The notes below the pieces were generated by a model that was not told where the DNA came from, did no database searches, and saw nothing but the letters and a program-made list of their open reading frames with translations. Source: Methanospirillum hungatei (GTDB lineage: Archaea > Halobacteriota > Methanomicrobia > Methanomicrobiales > Methanospirillaceae). Taken from it: 16,704 nucleotides of DNA. Both the position numbers and the translations under genes were made by a program. The DNA is taken from NCBI RefSeq assembly GCF_020216685.1, contig NZ_JAIWNS010000056.1:1-16704 (forward strand). The letters are read 5' to 3'. Below, piece after piece: positions 1 to 8,778 of this stretch (its first letter is position 1; the number at the start of each line of letters is the position of its first letter).

Positions 1-1740
1 CAGATATATCCGGTCAGCACCATGATTCAAAGCAGCATGAAGATCAGGGATGGATGAGACAAGAACAATCAGGTTCGATCTCTCTGTTCCCGGTTCCAGA
101 TTACCTGGATTATCCGAACATACAGAGTCACCAATCACGTTCCGGATATTGTATACAATTTCTGGTTTTGGAAGGTGGGATTGAATAATTATGTCTTCAG
201 CAACTTCCAGGATCTCACGCCTGAGTCCATTTAGTACCCGAACAGGAGCAAACCATCCTTGTTCACCGGAGATCTCAATATCAGTGAAGGTAAAAAGCGT
301 CCCTCCGGTCTTCATAAGCTGTTCCCGGATGTGATCCGGTGTCAGGGATCGCGTCTTTGCAGGTTCAACGATCTCAGGCCCTATGAAATCAAACTGATAT
401 GCATGTTTACGTCTGTCATATACAACTCCCTTCCCAAAAATGATCCCTTCAGGAGAGAACAGAAGTGAACATGATATCGTGAGCGACCCGGCATACCGTT
501 CATCAGGATGGGCAAGAAGGGCTGAAATTTTTCGCTCCAGTTCCCTTCTTCCGGTAATATAACAGCAGACACCGGCCTTCGGGACAAAGGGAGCCTTAAG
601 TTCTATCACCCCATCCCGGATAACCGGATCATCCCTGAGGACAAGGCCCTCCATAAACTCTTCGCTTCTGAAGACAAGTCCATCACCCTGCCGGAGAGTA
701 ATATCAGATGCTGGTTTTACCCTGATTTTTCCGTTATCTGAAGAGATCACAGAACCCAGATAATACCCCTGGTTACCAGGATAATCACGGCCCATGACCT
801 GTGAATAATCTGACCCGCTGATATATCCGGAGGTAAATCCCCGGGTGAATGAGATGGAGAGATTGGCAATATCTTCAGGATCAGGATGAAATGATCCGTT
901 GATGATTGCATCAAGGGCTTTTCGATAGATAGAGGTTACAACTGCCACATAGGAAGGAGATCTCATTCTACCTTCAATTTTGAGTGCTGCTATTGGCAAT
1001 TTGACAATTTTATCAAGAACCGGATAGAGTGAGAGATCTTTTGTTGAAAGCAGGTATCCTGATTTTCCAATCTCACGGGCAGCATTAACCCTGCCATACC
1101 GATCAAGTGGTCCTTCCATCATCCGGTATTGTTTCCGACAAGGCTGAGCACACATTCCCCGGTTCCCGCTTCTCCCTCCGACAAGTGAAGATAACAGACA
1201 CCGGCCTGAGTATGCATAACAGAGAGCGCCATGTGCAAACACTTCCAGTTCAACGGAATATCCGCTCAAAGCCTCTGAAATTTCTTCTATCTCTTCTCCA
1301 GTCAGCTCGCGTGCCAGCACGATTCTTTTGCACCCGTTTTTTGCAGCATACCGGGCACCAGGAATATTATGGACACCCATCTGCGTAGATGCATGCAGAA
1401 TGAGATCAGGAATGTACCGTCGTGCATAGGAAAGAAGTCCGATATCCTGAATAAGAACAGCATCAACCCCGATAGAAAACAGGAACAGAAGGTACGAAAG
1501 TGCCCTTTCCATCTCCTGTTCCGTAATCAGGGTATTTACAGTCACATATACCTCAATACCGCGGAGGTGAGCATATCTGACCGCATCTCTCAGTTCATCA
1601 TCGGAGAAGTTCGATGCGAACTTTCGTGCCCCAAACTCACGACCACCAAGATAGACTGCATCAGCACCGGCAGCACAGGCAGCGATGAGAGCTTTTGGTG
1701 ATCCGGCCGGTGCAAGAAGAAGGGGGAGGTGAATTGTCAT
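1..1740 (-). CDS. Peptidase U32 family protein (partial, C-terminus beyond the window)
   Basis: The reading frame is open from ATG at 1740 to the window edge: 580 codons with no stop. The N-terminus (PAGSPKALIAACAAGADAVYLGG) is typical of U32 proteins. The family signature lies at residues 165-185 (ELEVFAHGALC, then YSGRCLLSS). Cys174, Cys181, Cys197 and Cys201 form a cluster. Family members of this type (RlhA, TrhP and relatives) are known for RNA hydroxylation and carry iron-sulfur-type cysteines; whether that is the role here is inference. The last visible residues (DLHAALNHGADRIYL) resemble residues 17-31, which suggests that a second barrel-like half begins there, as in the longer (about 800-residue) members. 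It is the last visible gene of the aromatic operon, 9 nt after the aroC stop. Its nearest AGGAG is about 15 nt upstream of the start, so translation may depend on coupling. Family assignment is secure; function is not. Confidence 0.9.
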   Translation of the reverse strand, partial: MTIHLPLLLAPAGSPKALIAACAAGADAVYLGGREFGARKFASNFSDDELRDAVRYAHLRGIEVYVTVNTLITEQEMERALSYLLFLFSIGVDAVLIQDIGLLSYARRYIPDLILHASTQMGVHNIPGARYAAKNGCKRIVLARELTGEEIEEISEALSGYSVELEVFAHGALCYAYSGRCLLSSLVGGRSGNRGMCAQPCRKQYRMMEGPLDRYGRVNAAREIGKSGYLLSTKDLSLYPVLDKIVKLPIAALKIEGRMRSPSYVAVVTSIYRKALDAIINGSFHPDPEDIANLSISFTRGFTSGYISGSDYSQVMGRDYPGNQGYYLGSVISSDNGKIRVKPASDITLRQGDGLVFRSEEFMEGLVLRDDPVIRDGVIELKAPFVPKAGVCCYITGRRELERKISALLAHPDERYAGSLTISCSLLFSPEGIIFGKGVVYDRRKHAYQFDFIGPEIVEPAKTRSLTPDHIREQLMKTGGTLFTFTDIEISGEQGWFAPVRVLNGLRREILEVAEDIIIQSHLPKPEIVYNIRNVIGDSVCSDNPGNLEPGTERSNLIVLVSSIPDLHAALNHGADRIYL

Positions 1741-1749
1741 AGATGGGAA

Positions 1750-2757
1750 TCATGGCTCCTGTCTGCAATCGGGGATGATCTTTCTCTGTTCCAGAAGAGC
1801 ATCCATGAGAACCAGTGCCATCATCGCTTCAGCCACCGGTACAATCCTGACTGCAATACAGGGATCATGCCTCCCTTTAACAGAAATCTTCCGTTCCATG
1901 CCATTCGTATCCACCGTCTGCTGAAGAGTCCTGATAGACGGGGTCGGTTTGATGCTGAGTCGAATAAGGATATCCTGTCCAGATGAGATCCCCCCAAGGA
2001 TACCTCCTGCATTATTGGAAAGATATCCCTCGGAAGTCATCTGATCATTATGCTCCGAACCGGTCATGGATGCGGCCATTACACCGGATCCTATCTCCAC
2101 TGCTTTAACACCCCCAATGCCCATCATTGCATAGGCGATGAGAGCATCAAGTTTTCCAAATACGGGGTCACCAAGACCGGGCGGGCATCCTGATACCACA
2201 AGACTGACCACGCCACCAACCGACTCTCCCTGATCCCTCGCGTCACGAATAACCTGTTCCATTCTTTCAGGAACTTTTTCACCATGAACAGAGGTCAGGG
2301 AACCGGAGATGATGATGCCTTCTTTCTCAAGATATCGTCTGGCTATAGCACCCGCAGCTACCCGTGCTGCAGTCTCCCTGCCTGAGCTTCGCCCACCGCC
2401 ACGATGATCCCGTATTCCATACTTTTCAAAATACCCCCGATCTGCATGACCTGGACGAAAGATCTCTTGTAATTCATCATAATCTGCAGATTTCATCGAA
2501 GTGTTCTGAATAAGAAGGCAGATGGGAGTGCCAAGAGTATATCCTTGAAAGACTCCTGAGAGGATCTGCACAGCATCCGCCTCTTTTCGTGGGGTTACGA
2601 GATCACTCTGTCCGGGTTTTCTTTTATCAAGATAATACTGAATTTCTTTTTCAGAAATTGCAAAACCAGGGGGACATCCATCAATAACCACGCCAATTGC
2701 TGCTCCATGACTCTCACCAAATGTGGTAACCCGAAAATTCCGGCCAAAGGTATTCAT
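1750..2757 (-). CDS. aroC: Chorismate synthase
   Basis: The enzyme converts 5-enolpyruvylshikimate-3-phosphate to chorismate using reduced FMN and is the last step of the shared aromatic pathway. The three family signatures are visible: GESHG at residues 14-18, GGRSSGRETAARVAAGA at 121-137, and GRHDPCIAVR at 295-304. RPGHAD at 101-106 is also typical. At 335 residues it is somewhat short compared with bacterial enzymes (about 350-390) but complete. The start ATG overlaps the stop of the upstream aroK-aroE fusion as ATGA, and a GGGAG lies 8 nt upstream, so the start is well supported. It is cytoplasmic and translationally coupled to its neighbour. Confidence 0.97.
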   Translation of the reverse strand: MNTFGRNFRVTTFGESHGAAIGVVIDGCPPGFAISEKEIQYYLDKRKPGQSDLVTPRKEADAVQILSGVFQGYTLGTPICLLIQNTSMKSADYDELQEIFRPGHADRGYFEKYGIRDHRGGGRSSGRETAARVAAGAIARRYLEKEGIIISGSLTSVHGEKVPERMEQVIRDARDQGESVGGVVSLVVSGCPPGLGDPVFGKLDALIAYAMMGIGGVKAVEIGSGVMAASMTGSEHNDQMTSEGYLSNNAGGILGGISSGQDILIRLSIKPTPSIRTLQQTVDTNGMERKISVKGRHDPCIAVRIVPVAEAMMALVLMDALLEQRKIIPDCRQEP

Positions 2758-4136
2758 GCCAGTATCTCCCGAAGTCGCGAGACCGGAGTATCAATCCCGG
2801 TAAGAATCCGGAACTGTTCAGCGAGCTGATGAATAAACATCTCAGTTCCGGGGATTACCGAGCAACCCGAAGCCAGGGCCGCCTGAAGAAGGGGAGTATC
2901 GCGGGGAGTATAGACCAGATCAAATACCTTCATCCCCGGTTGCAAGGCTGATGGAGGGATCGGAGTATGTGGGTCTGAACCCATCCCGACAGGCGTTGCA
3001 TTGATAATAAGATCCGGATGATATTTTCCAATATCAGCAAGGGATCCAATCTCTGCACCACTCTTTCTGGCAAGATGCTCGGCACGTTCAGGTGTCCGGT
3101 TGAGAATCACCGGTGTAAATCCCCGCATAGAAACGGCATATACCGCTGCAGCTGCTGCACCACCCGCACCGAGAATAACCGCCGTGTCGCCGAGAGTCCC
3201 TTCCAGAGGCCGGTAGATACCTTTCCAGTCGGTATTAAATCCATACTTTTTCTCATCCTGAATGAGAATGGTGTTTACCGCACCAATGGATTCAGCATCA
3301 TGCTTGATCTCGTCCAGGTAGGGAATGACAGTCTCTTTGTGAGGGATGGTCACCGATAGTCCCCGAACACCGGTCCCTGGCAGAAGTGAGAGAAACCGAC
3401 CGGGATCCTTATGTTCAAACCAGGTGTAATGAGCTGGCATCCCATAATCTGCGAACAGATGATTGTAGATCCCAGGGCTTTTACTGTGCAAACACGGATA
3501 CCCCAAAATTCCATACAGGAAGATATCATAATCCCCGGATATCTTTTTCAGATGAATCTTCTCTCCGGACGGGATTGCAGTCTTCATGACAGAGGAAAAG
3601 AGTTCTTTTCGTTTATCCGGAACACAAATTCCGTTTTCAACCAGATTCAGAATCTGTCTTGCTGCCTCCTCTGGTGTGGTAGTGCTGGTATCTATCACAA
3701 TATCAGCGACACTCCGGTATATCGGCATTCGTTCTTTCAGGACCTGTTCTATCTCTTCCCGGGGAGGAAGTCCGGTAAGGGAAGGACGGTCAGATGTATG
3801 AATTCTATTATAAATCACTTCAGGACTTGAATTCAGAAGGATTACAAGACTATTCATTCTCAGCATCCGGACATTGACCGGTCGTATCACGGCTCCTCCT
3901 CCGGTACTGATTATCCCTGCACCAGATGGTATCCGTGCAATGACATGCTGCTCAATCTCGCGAAATCCTGCTTCTCCTTCTGATTCGAATATCTGAGAAA
4001 TCTTCTTTCCTGTCGCATCCTCAATGAGTTGATCAGTATCCAGGTATCCCTGACCGGTCATTCGGGAAAGAGCCTTTCCAATACTGCTTTTACCGGTTCC
4101 CCGGTAACCGATCAGCACAATACGGCGTTTTGCCAT
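2754..4136 (-). CDS. Bifunctional shikimate kinase (bacterial type)-shikimate dehydrogenase fusion
   Basis: This 460-residue protein joins two pathway enzymes. Residues 1 to about 170 are a P-loop shikimate kinase: Walker A GYRGTGKSS (10-18), DTD (33-35), Arg59 in FRE, GGG (79-81), and lid RPSL (117-120). Residues 204-460 are an NADP-dependent shikimate dehydrogenase: SKSP (218-221), catalytic Lys in TIPHK (about 267), GAVNT (285-289), NTDWKG (Asp303), nucleotide-binding GAGGAAAAA (from 323), and NATPVGM. A linker of about 35 residues separates them. Order on the protein is kinase then dehydrogenase, the reverse of reaction order. Most archaea use an unrelated GHMP-type shikimate kinase, so the P-loop type is unusual. 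An ORF extends upstream to 4184, but the kinase fold begins at MAKRRIVLIG, so ATG 4136 is preferred. GGAGG lies about 13 nt upstream. It overlaps the end of aroA by 25 nt and the start of aroC by 4 nt. Confidence 0.95.
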   Translation of the reverse strand: MAKRRIVLIGYRGTGKSSIGKALSRMTGQGYLDTDQLIEDATGKKISQIFESEGEAGFREIEQHVIARIPSGAGIISTGGGAVIRPVNVRMLRMNSLVILLNSSPEVIYNRIHTSDRPSLTGLPPREEIEQVLKERMPIYRSVADIVIDTSTTTPEEAARQILNLVENGICVPDKRKELFSSVMKTAIPSGEKIHLKKISGDYDIFLYGILGYPCLHSKSPGIYNHLFADYGMPAHYTWFEHKDPGRFLSLLPGTGVRGLSVTIPHKETVIPYLDEIKHDAESIGAVNTILIQDEKKYGFNTDWKGIYRPLEGTLGDTAVILGAGGAAAAAVYAVSMRGFTPVILNRTPERAEHLARKSGAEIGSLADIGKYHPDLIINATPVGMGSDPHTPIPPSALQPGMKVFDLVYTPRDTPLLQAALASGCSVIPGTEMFIHQLAEQFRILTGIDTPVSRLREILA

Positions 4137-5404
4137 ATCCGTCGTAATTCCTCCCAAAATCCTGGATAAGATTTTGTTACACATCCGGCATCAAGGATTG
4201 TAACATCCCCGATAAAACAACCAAGTACTGCAAAACTCATTGCAGTCCGGTGATCATTCTCCGGATGGATGATTCCTCCATGCAACGGAGCAGGATAGAT
4301 GACAATAGCATCCTCTTCAGTCTCAACTCTTCCCCCAAGAGTGGTCAGACCATTCGCAATCGCCCAAATCCGATCACTCTCCTTCATCCTGAGGTGGTGA
4401 ACTCCGGTTATCCGGCTGGGTGATGAGGATACCGCGGCAACCATGCAGACGGTCTGTACGATATCCGGACAATCGGCCATATTAACCTCGATTCCTTTGA
4501 GGAGGACACCTGGATCACGGGAAAGGATGATCGACTCCTGTTTTTCGGTGATTGTACATCCCATATTGACAAGGATCTCAAGAAGTCTCCGGTCTCCCTG
4601 GGCTGATAGTGGATTCAGTCCTGATATGGTAGCAGACCCCCCGCAGATCGCTGCAAGGGCAAACCAGTACGATGATGATGAGAAGTCTCCTTCAATACCA
4701 TAGGTCTGTGGTTTGTATCTCTTCTGCGAAGATACCGTGAAAACTGGTTCTTTCTCATCTCCTTCGACGAAAACTTCAGCGCCAAACGCACGCATGCTGT
4801 CAATAGTCATCAGGATATAGGGGAGCGAAACGGGATCGCCGGTCAGGTGAATATGAACATCATTGTCTGCATACGGAGCTGCTATCAGAAGAGATGAAAT
4901 AAACTGACTTGAGATACTCCCGTCAACATACAAATCCCCAGCAGGAAATGCCCCATCAATCCGCACCGGCGGACATCCCGGATTCTTAAGACTGGTAATT
5001 TTTGCACCGGCATTATTCAGGGTATCAATGAGAGGACCTAAGGGTCGTTCCTGCATCCGTGCACTCCCGGTCAGAACGACAGGGCCATCAGCAAGGAGAG
5101 AGACTCCGGTTAAGAGCCGCATCGAGGTTCCCGAATCCTGAATATTAATCTCCTCAGCAGGAGCCTTCAGATGCCCTCCCGTACCCTGAACATGGATGTT
5201 CTCTCTGCACCAGTCAAGCCGTACCCCAAGCTGCATAAGAGCACGCGCAGTCATTCGTGTATCATCGGCATCCAGTTGTCCGATGATATCAGACTGACCA
5301 TCTGCAAGTGCCGCAATGATAAGTGCCCGATGAGTATAACTTTTCGAAGGAGGTGCTGAACAGCTGAAACAGACCGGTCCGCATCGTCCTATGGTCATCT
5401 GCAT
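4112..5404 (-). CDS. aroA: 3-phosphoshikimate 1-carboxyvinyltransferase (EPSP synthase)
   Basis: The enzyme transfers an enolpyruvyl group from PEP to shikimate-3-phosphate. Visible family motifs, in order, are PPSKSYTHRALI near the N-terminus, DSGTSMRLLTG, QERPLGPLID, SSQFISSLL, GDFSSSSYW, CPDIVQT, LRMKESDRI, DHRTAMSFA and the C-terminal TKSYPGFWEEL. At 430 residues it has the normal family length. The frame extends to 5431, but ATG 5404 has GGAGA 6 nt upstream; ATG 5398 (an ATGA overlap with the pheA stop) is the alternative. It overlaps pheA by 10 nt, so the two are probably translationally coupled. Confidence 0.96.
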   Translation of the reverse strand: MQMTIGRCGPVCFSCSAPPSKSYTHRALIIAALADGQSDIIGQLDADDTRMTARALMQLGVRLDWCRENIHVQGTGGHLKAPAEEINIQDSGTSMRLLTGVSLLADGPVVLTGSARMQERPLGPLIDTLNNAGAKITSLKNPGCPPVRIDGAFPAGDLYVDGSISSQFISSLLIAAPYADNDVHIHLTGDPVSLPYILMTIDSMRAFGAEVFVEGDEKEPVFTVSSQKRYKPQTYGIEGDFSSSSYWFALAAICGGSATISGLNPLSAQGDRRLLEILVNMGCTITEKQESIILSRDPGVLLKGIEVNMADCPDIVQTVCMVAAVSSSPSRITGVHHLRMKESDRIWAIANGLTTLGGRVETEEDAIVIYPAPLHGGIIHPENDHRTAMSFAVLGCFIGDVTILDAGCVTKSYPGFWEELRRIWQNAVLC

Positions 5405-6189
5405 GGATTTTCTCCGGTCAGATGATAACAACCCAGATGTTTTACCCTGGTGATTTTCCCGATACGATCAATTGCCTCTTTCCATTCACCTTCACATTGC
5501 AGGTCAATAAAGAAGACATAATTTCCCATACATCTCTTTGAAGGCCGTGATTCAATCCTGGTCAGATTTACTCCGGTCTCCTTGAATGGACTGAGAAGAT
5601 CATATAAGAGGCCGGCGCGGTTTTCTCCTGGATCCACTATTATACTGCATTTTTCAGGATGTTCATTGCTGAAGGGCTCTCTTCTGATCACAATAAACCG
5701 GGTGATATTATCCGGATTATTCTCAATATTGCCGGCAAGCACCGGGATACCTCTACTGTCAGCCAGGGTCTGTGAAAGAATAGCACCAGATCCAGGTCGA
5801 TCTTTCAGGGCAAGGGCACTTGCAGCATTACTCTCGGTATGGATGACCGGAATGCCCAGATCATCAATAAATCTGCTGCATTGCTCATGACTTTGTGGAT
5901 GAGCAAAGATGACCGAAATTTTATCCAGGGTTGTATGTGATGCCAGTGTATGATGAATCGGCAGGTACCGTTCTTCAGAGATGTAAACCGGATGCTGCAT
6001 GAGGCCATCCATGGTTGCTGTAACTCCGCCGGCTTCACTGTTCTCAAGAGGGACAAGACCCGAGATTCCGGTCTGCAGTACCTCGGTAAAAACCCGGCCG
6101 ATTGTCGGAACGAGAATGATATCCGTATCCATCATACATGCAAGATCATGCGAAAAAGTCCCTGCCGGACCAAGGGTTATGAGAGTCAT
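5395..6189 (-). CDS. pheA: Prephenate dehydratase with ACT domain
   Basis: The enzyme converts prephenate to phenylpyruvate in the phenylalanine branch. Residues 1 to about 175 are the catalytic domain, starting with LGPAGTFSHD, with LENS (49-52) and the catalytic TRF motif (163-165). Residues from about 180 form an ACT domain with AGLLYDLL and ESRP (213-216), the Phe-binding motif, so feedback inhibition by phenylalanine is expected. There is no chorismate mutase domain, unlike the E. coli P-protein. At 264 residues it matches monofunctional enzymes. The start ATG overlaps the tyrA stop as ATGA. Confidence 0.96.
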   Translation of the reverse strand: MTLITLGPAGTFSHDLACMMDTDIILVPTIGRVFTEVLQTGISGLVPLENSEAGGVTATMDGLMQHPVYISEERYLPIHHTLASHTTLDKISVIFAHPQSHEQCSRFIDDLGIPVIHTESNAASALALKDRPGSGAILSQTLADSRGIPVLAGNIENNPDNITRFIVIRREPFSNEHPEKCSIIVDPGENRAGLLYDLLSPFKETGVNLTRIESRPSKRCMGNYVFFIDLQCEGEWKEAIDRIGKITRVKHLGCYHLTGENPCR

Positions 6190-7010
6190 CTGCTCACCAT
6201 CGCCTGGATAAGGAGATCAGTCTCCTTTTGTGCCTGGTCGCAGAATGCTCCGTACCATTCGCGGGATGCAAGAAATTCTCCGGTAAATGCATTCCGATCT
6301 CCTTCTTGAACGATACTGAACATCTCATCAAACGCCTGCTTACAGGTATTAAGAACTGAAGGAACCTGGGGATTCATACAGAGGATATCAGCGTAAAGGT
6401 CTGGATTTTGAGCAAGTAATCTTCCTGCGATTCCGGTTTCAATCCGGTACACCGGACTCATGTAGGATTCAGTATCTGCCGGGGATATCCCAAGCCTTCT
6501 CATGGTCCCGGCAAGCAATATTGCCTTAAAATGAGTGAGTCCCTGAATGACTGCCATCATCCGGTCATGCTCTTCAGCGGTCGTTATCGTAACCCGGGCA
6601 CCCTGGCTTTCAAAAATATTCTGAAAAAACCAAAGATCATTCTCATGACATCGGGCAGGGGTAGCAACGATAGTCTGTCCCTGGATGGTCCCGACAGTCG
6701 GTCCGAACATCGGATGAAGTCCGACAACCCTGGCTTTCGAACGAAGCATAGCACTGACCGGATCAATCTTTAATGATGTCAGGTCAGCCAGGATCTGATG
6801 TTCACCAAGGAGCGGGGTTATCTCATCAATGACAAAGACCGTGTCTCTGATCGGTACAGATATTACTATGACATCAGCCAGGCGGGCAATATCCTCTTTC
6901 CTTAAGGGAGTATTCCGGCCGGCGATGAGAACCTCGTGACCGGCTTTTTGAAAAACCTGTGAAAACAGATTTCCCATGCCTCCGGTCCCGCCAATGATGC
7001 CAATCTTCAT
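6186..7010 (-). CDS. tyrA: Prephenate dehydrogenase
   Basis: The enzyme oxidatively decarboxylates prephenate to 4-hydroxyphenylpyruvate for tyrosine synthesis. The N-terminus MKIGIIGGTGGMG is a dinucleotide-binding GxGxxG loop (residues 7-13). GLHPMFGPTV (97-106) carries the conserved His99 near the substrate. The C-terminal helical domain (SYMSPVYRIETGIAGRLLAQ) is typical of archaeal TyrA. There is no fused chorismate mutase or ACT domain. The frame extends upstream to 7091 inside the preceding gene, but the nucleotide-binding fold starts at the ATG at 7010, which leaves 1 nt after the upstream stop. Length is 274 residues, normal for the archaeal form. Confidence 0.94.
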   Translation of the reverse strand: MKIGIIGGTGGMGNLFSQVFQKAGHEVLIAGRNTPLRKEDIARLADVIVISVPIRDTVFVIDEITPLLGEHQILADLTSLKIDPVSAMLRSKARVVGLHPMFGPTVGTIQGQTIVATPARCHENDLWFFQNIFESQGARVTITTAEEHDRMMAVIQGLTHFKAILLAGTMRRLGISPADTESYMSPVYRIETGIAGRLLAQNPDLYADILCMNPQVPSVLNTCKQAFDEMFSIVQEGDRNAFTGEFLASREWYGAFCDQAQKETDLLIQAMVSR

Positions 7011-7011
7011 A

Positions 7012-7998
7012 TTATTTCTCAATGATGGTCTCATCAATTGCCATACCAAAATGACGACCGCCGCTCTCAACACGGCCCAGGACAACATCACCGGGTTTGA
7101 GTGAGGTTACTGATACTCCCGAATAATCCGGGCGAACAAGCCTGATGGTCTCTGCATTCTGCAGGATAATTGATACCTTCTGACCCTCGCTCTCTGCTTC
7201 AACAAGAAAGAGGGGACGCCGTTCAATTTTCACTCTGCCAACGGTCGCTTCCCGGCAGGAACCATTCCCATGAACAATCATCACCCGGTCACCTGCCTTC
7301 AGGTCAGCCAGATATGCAGTCTTTCCTTCCACAACCTGCAGGTATGCATGAACACCACCTGCATTCACCCTGAACGGCCTGGGCGCTACATAGGGATTTA
7401 CAAGCGTCTCTGCATGAACAAGGAAAAATCCTGATGATGTATTTCCAACCAGCATCCCTTCGCCGTCAACCATCAGAGAACAGGTATCAACACAGACCCG
7501 TTCACCCATTCCGGCAGGTTTTACTGTGGTCACAGTCAGACGATGGAGTTGTTGTCCGGATATCCCTGACTGAACCATACGACATACAGATCTGACAAGG
7601 TCCGGATCATCCGTTCTCACGAGAACACCAGATACTCCCTTTTCAAGTACGGTCAGAGCCTGTTCAGCCTCTTTTATATCAGAAACGACGGCTATTACAT
7701 TGTCCCCGCATGCCACCAGGTTTTCAAGAGGAATTATCGTCCAGTCAGGAGTGTGCACGATAATGCGGCAGGTCCTGGCAGCTTCCATCGCACGAGCCTG
7801 ATCTTCAGTATTCCCAATAGTAATCTCATGAATATCCTGCCCTGGAATAAGATCCCCATCAGGAGCGATGACCAGAATCCGGCCCAGTTCTCTGACCGGA
7901 CCTGCAGACTCTGCTATTACTCCAGTAGCTCCTGATTCAAGGGCGGCAATAGCAAGTTCCTTATCCCACGGTCGAAGGTCCACAAATACCTGTTTCAT
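7012..7998 (-). CDS. aroB': 3-dehydroquinate synthase II (archaeal type)
   Basis: This is the archaeal enzyme that oxidatively deaminates and cyclises ADTH (2-amino-3,7-dideoxy-D-threo-hept-6-ulosonate) to 3-dehydroquinate, replacing bacterial AroB. It was recognised from the whole-protein resemblance to the MJ1249 family: KQVFVDLRPWDKE at the N-terminus, AGMGERVCVDTCSLM, EGMLVGNTSSGFFLVHAET, NPYVAPRPFRVNAG and the C-terminal SLKPGDVVLGRVE. At 328 residues it matches the family. A GAGGG precedes the ATG by a few nt. It follows the two ADTH-synthase-family genes by 6 nt, which is the expected order of the pathway. Confidence 0.95.
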   Translation of the reverse strand: MKQVFVDLRPWDKELAIAALESGATGVIAESAGPVRELGRILVIAPDGDLIPGQDIHEITIGNTEDQARAMEAARTCRIIVHTPDWTIIPLENLVACGDNVIAVVSDIKEAEQALTVLEKGVSGVLVRTDDPDLVRSVCRMVQSGISGQQLHRLTVTTVKPAGMGERVCVDTCSLMVDGEGMLVGNTSSGFFLVHAETLVNPYVAPRPFRVNAGGVHAYLQVVEGKTAYLADLKAGDRVMIVHGNGSCREATVGRVKIERRPLFLVEAESEGQKVSIILQNAETIRLVRPDYSGVSVTSLKPGDVVLGRVESGGRHFGMAIDETIIEK

Positions 7999-8004
7999 AT
8001 TCCC

Positions 8005-8778
8005 TCAAATAGCCTCAGGACGGACTCCCTGATGGACAACCTGCGATATATTGGACACGAATTTTGCAACATTGTCACGCTGGAAAGCATTTCTTCCCAT
8101 GCAGACACCGGCACATTTTGCGAAATGGACAGCATCGTAGATGGTCTTGTAGCAGTCCAGGTCCTCCCCCTTCTCTCCACCTGCAATCAGTACCGGGATG
8201 GACGATGCCTTTACGATCTTTGCAAATGATTCCGGATCACCGGTGTAGTTCGTTTTTACCAGATCAGCACCCAATTCTTCAGCCACCCGAACCGCATGAC
8301 CGACATGCCGTGGATCATTTGGATCAATACCCTTCCCACGCGGGTAGATCATCGCGAGGAGAGGAATACCCCACCGGTTACAGTCACGGACAACCATCCC
8401 GGCAGATTCTATCATCTTTGACTCCTGCGGTGCACCAAGATTGATATGAATTGAGACGGCATCGGCCCCCAGAGATACAGCCTCCTCAACACTACAGATA
8501 AGGACTTTGTCATTCGGATCAGGATTCATGCTTGTCCCGGCAGAGAGATGAATAATAAGCCCTATATCTCGCCCTTTTCTCCGATGACCCGGACGTACAA
8601 GGCCTTTATGCAGGATGATGGCATTTGCCCCACCATCAGACACCTCGGCGACGGTCTCGGTCATATTTAAAAGACCATCAATCTGTCCCAGGGTCATCCC
8701 ATGATCCATCGGTATTATGACCGCTTTTCCAGTATTTCTATCCATTATCCGTTCGATGCGGATCTGTTTTCCAATCAT
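8005..8778 (-). CDS. ADTH synthase/fructose-bisphosphate aldolase family protein, copy 2
   Basis: This is a DhnA/AroA'-type class I aldolase, 257 residues. Catalytic elements are present: MDHG (Asp25), YPRG (Tyr145) and the Schiff-base Lys175 in LVKTNYTGD. The family makes ADTH from aspartate semialdehyde and 6-deoxy-5-ketofructose 1-phosphate (DKFP), or acts as an aldolase. This copy has LHKG at 56-59, a feature I recall in the characterised MJ0400 protein; copy 1 has a different sequence there. It is a tandem paralogue of the upstream gene, with an ATGA overlap. GGAGG lies 6 nt before its ATG, inside the end of copy 1. Which of the two reactions it performs cannot be decided from sequence alone. 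Confidence 0.93.
   Translation of the reverse strand: MIGKQIRIERIMDRNTGKAVIIPMDHGMTLGQIDGLLNMTETVAEVSDGGANAIILHKGLVRPGHRRKGRDIGLIIHLSAGTSMNPDPNDKVLICSVEEAVSLGADAVSIHINLGAPQESKMIESAGMVVRDCNRWGIPLLAMIYPRGKGIDPNDPRHVGHAVRVAEELGADLVKTNYTGDPESFAKIVKASSIPVLIAGGEKGEDLDCYKTIYDAVHFAKCAGVCMGRNAFQRDNVAKFVSNISQVVHQGVRPEAI

Noticed and set aside
259..1388. Several 60-110-codon plus-strand ORFs in the first 2 kb
   Set aside because: They are antisense to the U32 gene, whose minus-strand frame is open for all 580 codons and has clear family motifs.
4137..4184. N-terminal extension of the shikimate kinase fusion (16 codons)
   Set aside because: It precedes the start of the kinase fold and only increases overlap with aroA; GGAGG favours the later start.
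7011..7091. N-terminal extension of prephenate dehydrogenase (27 codons)
   Set aside because: It lies entirely inside the upstream dehydroquinate synthase gene, and the nucleotide-binding fold begins at MKIGIIGG.
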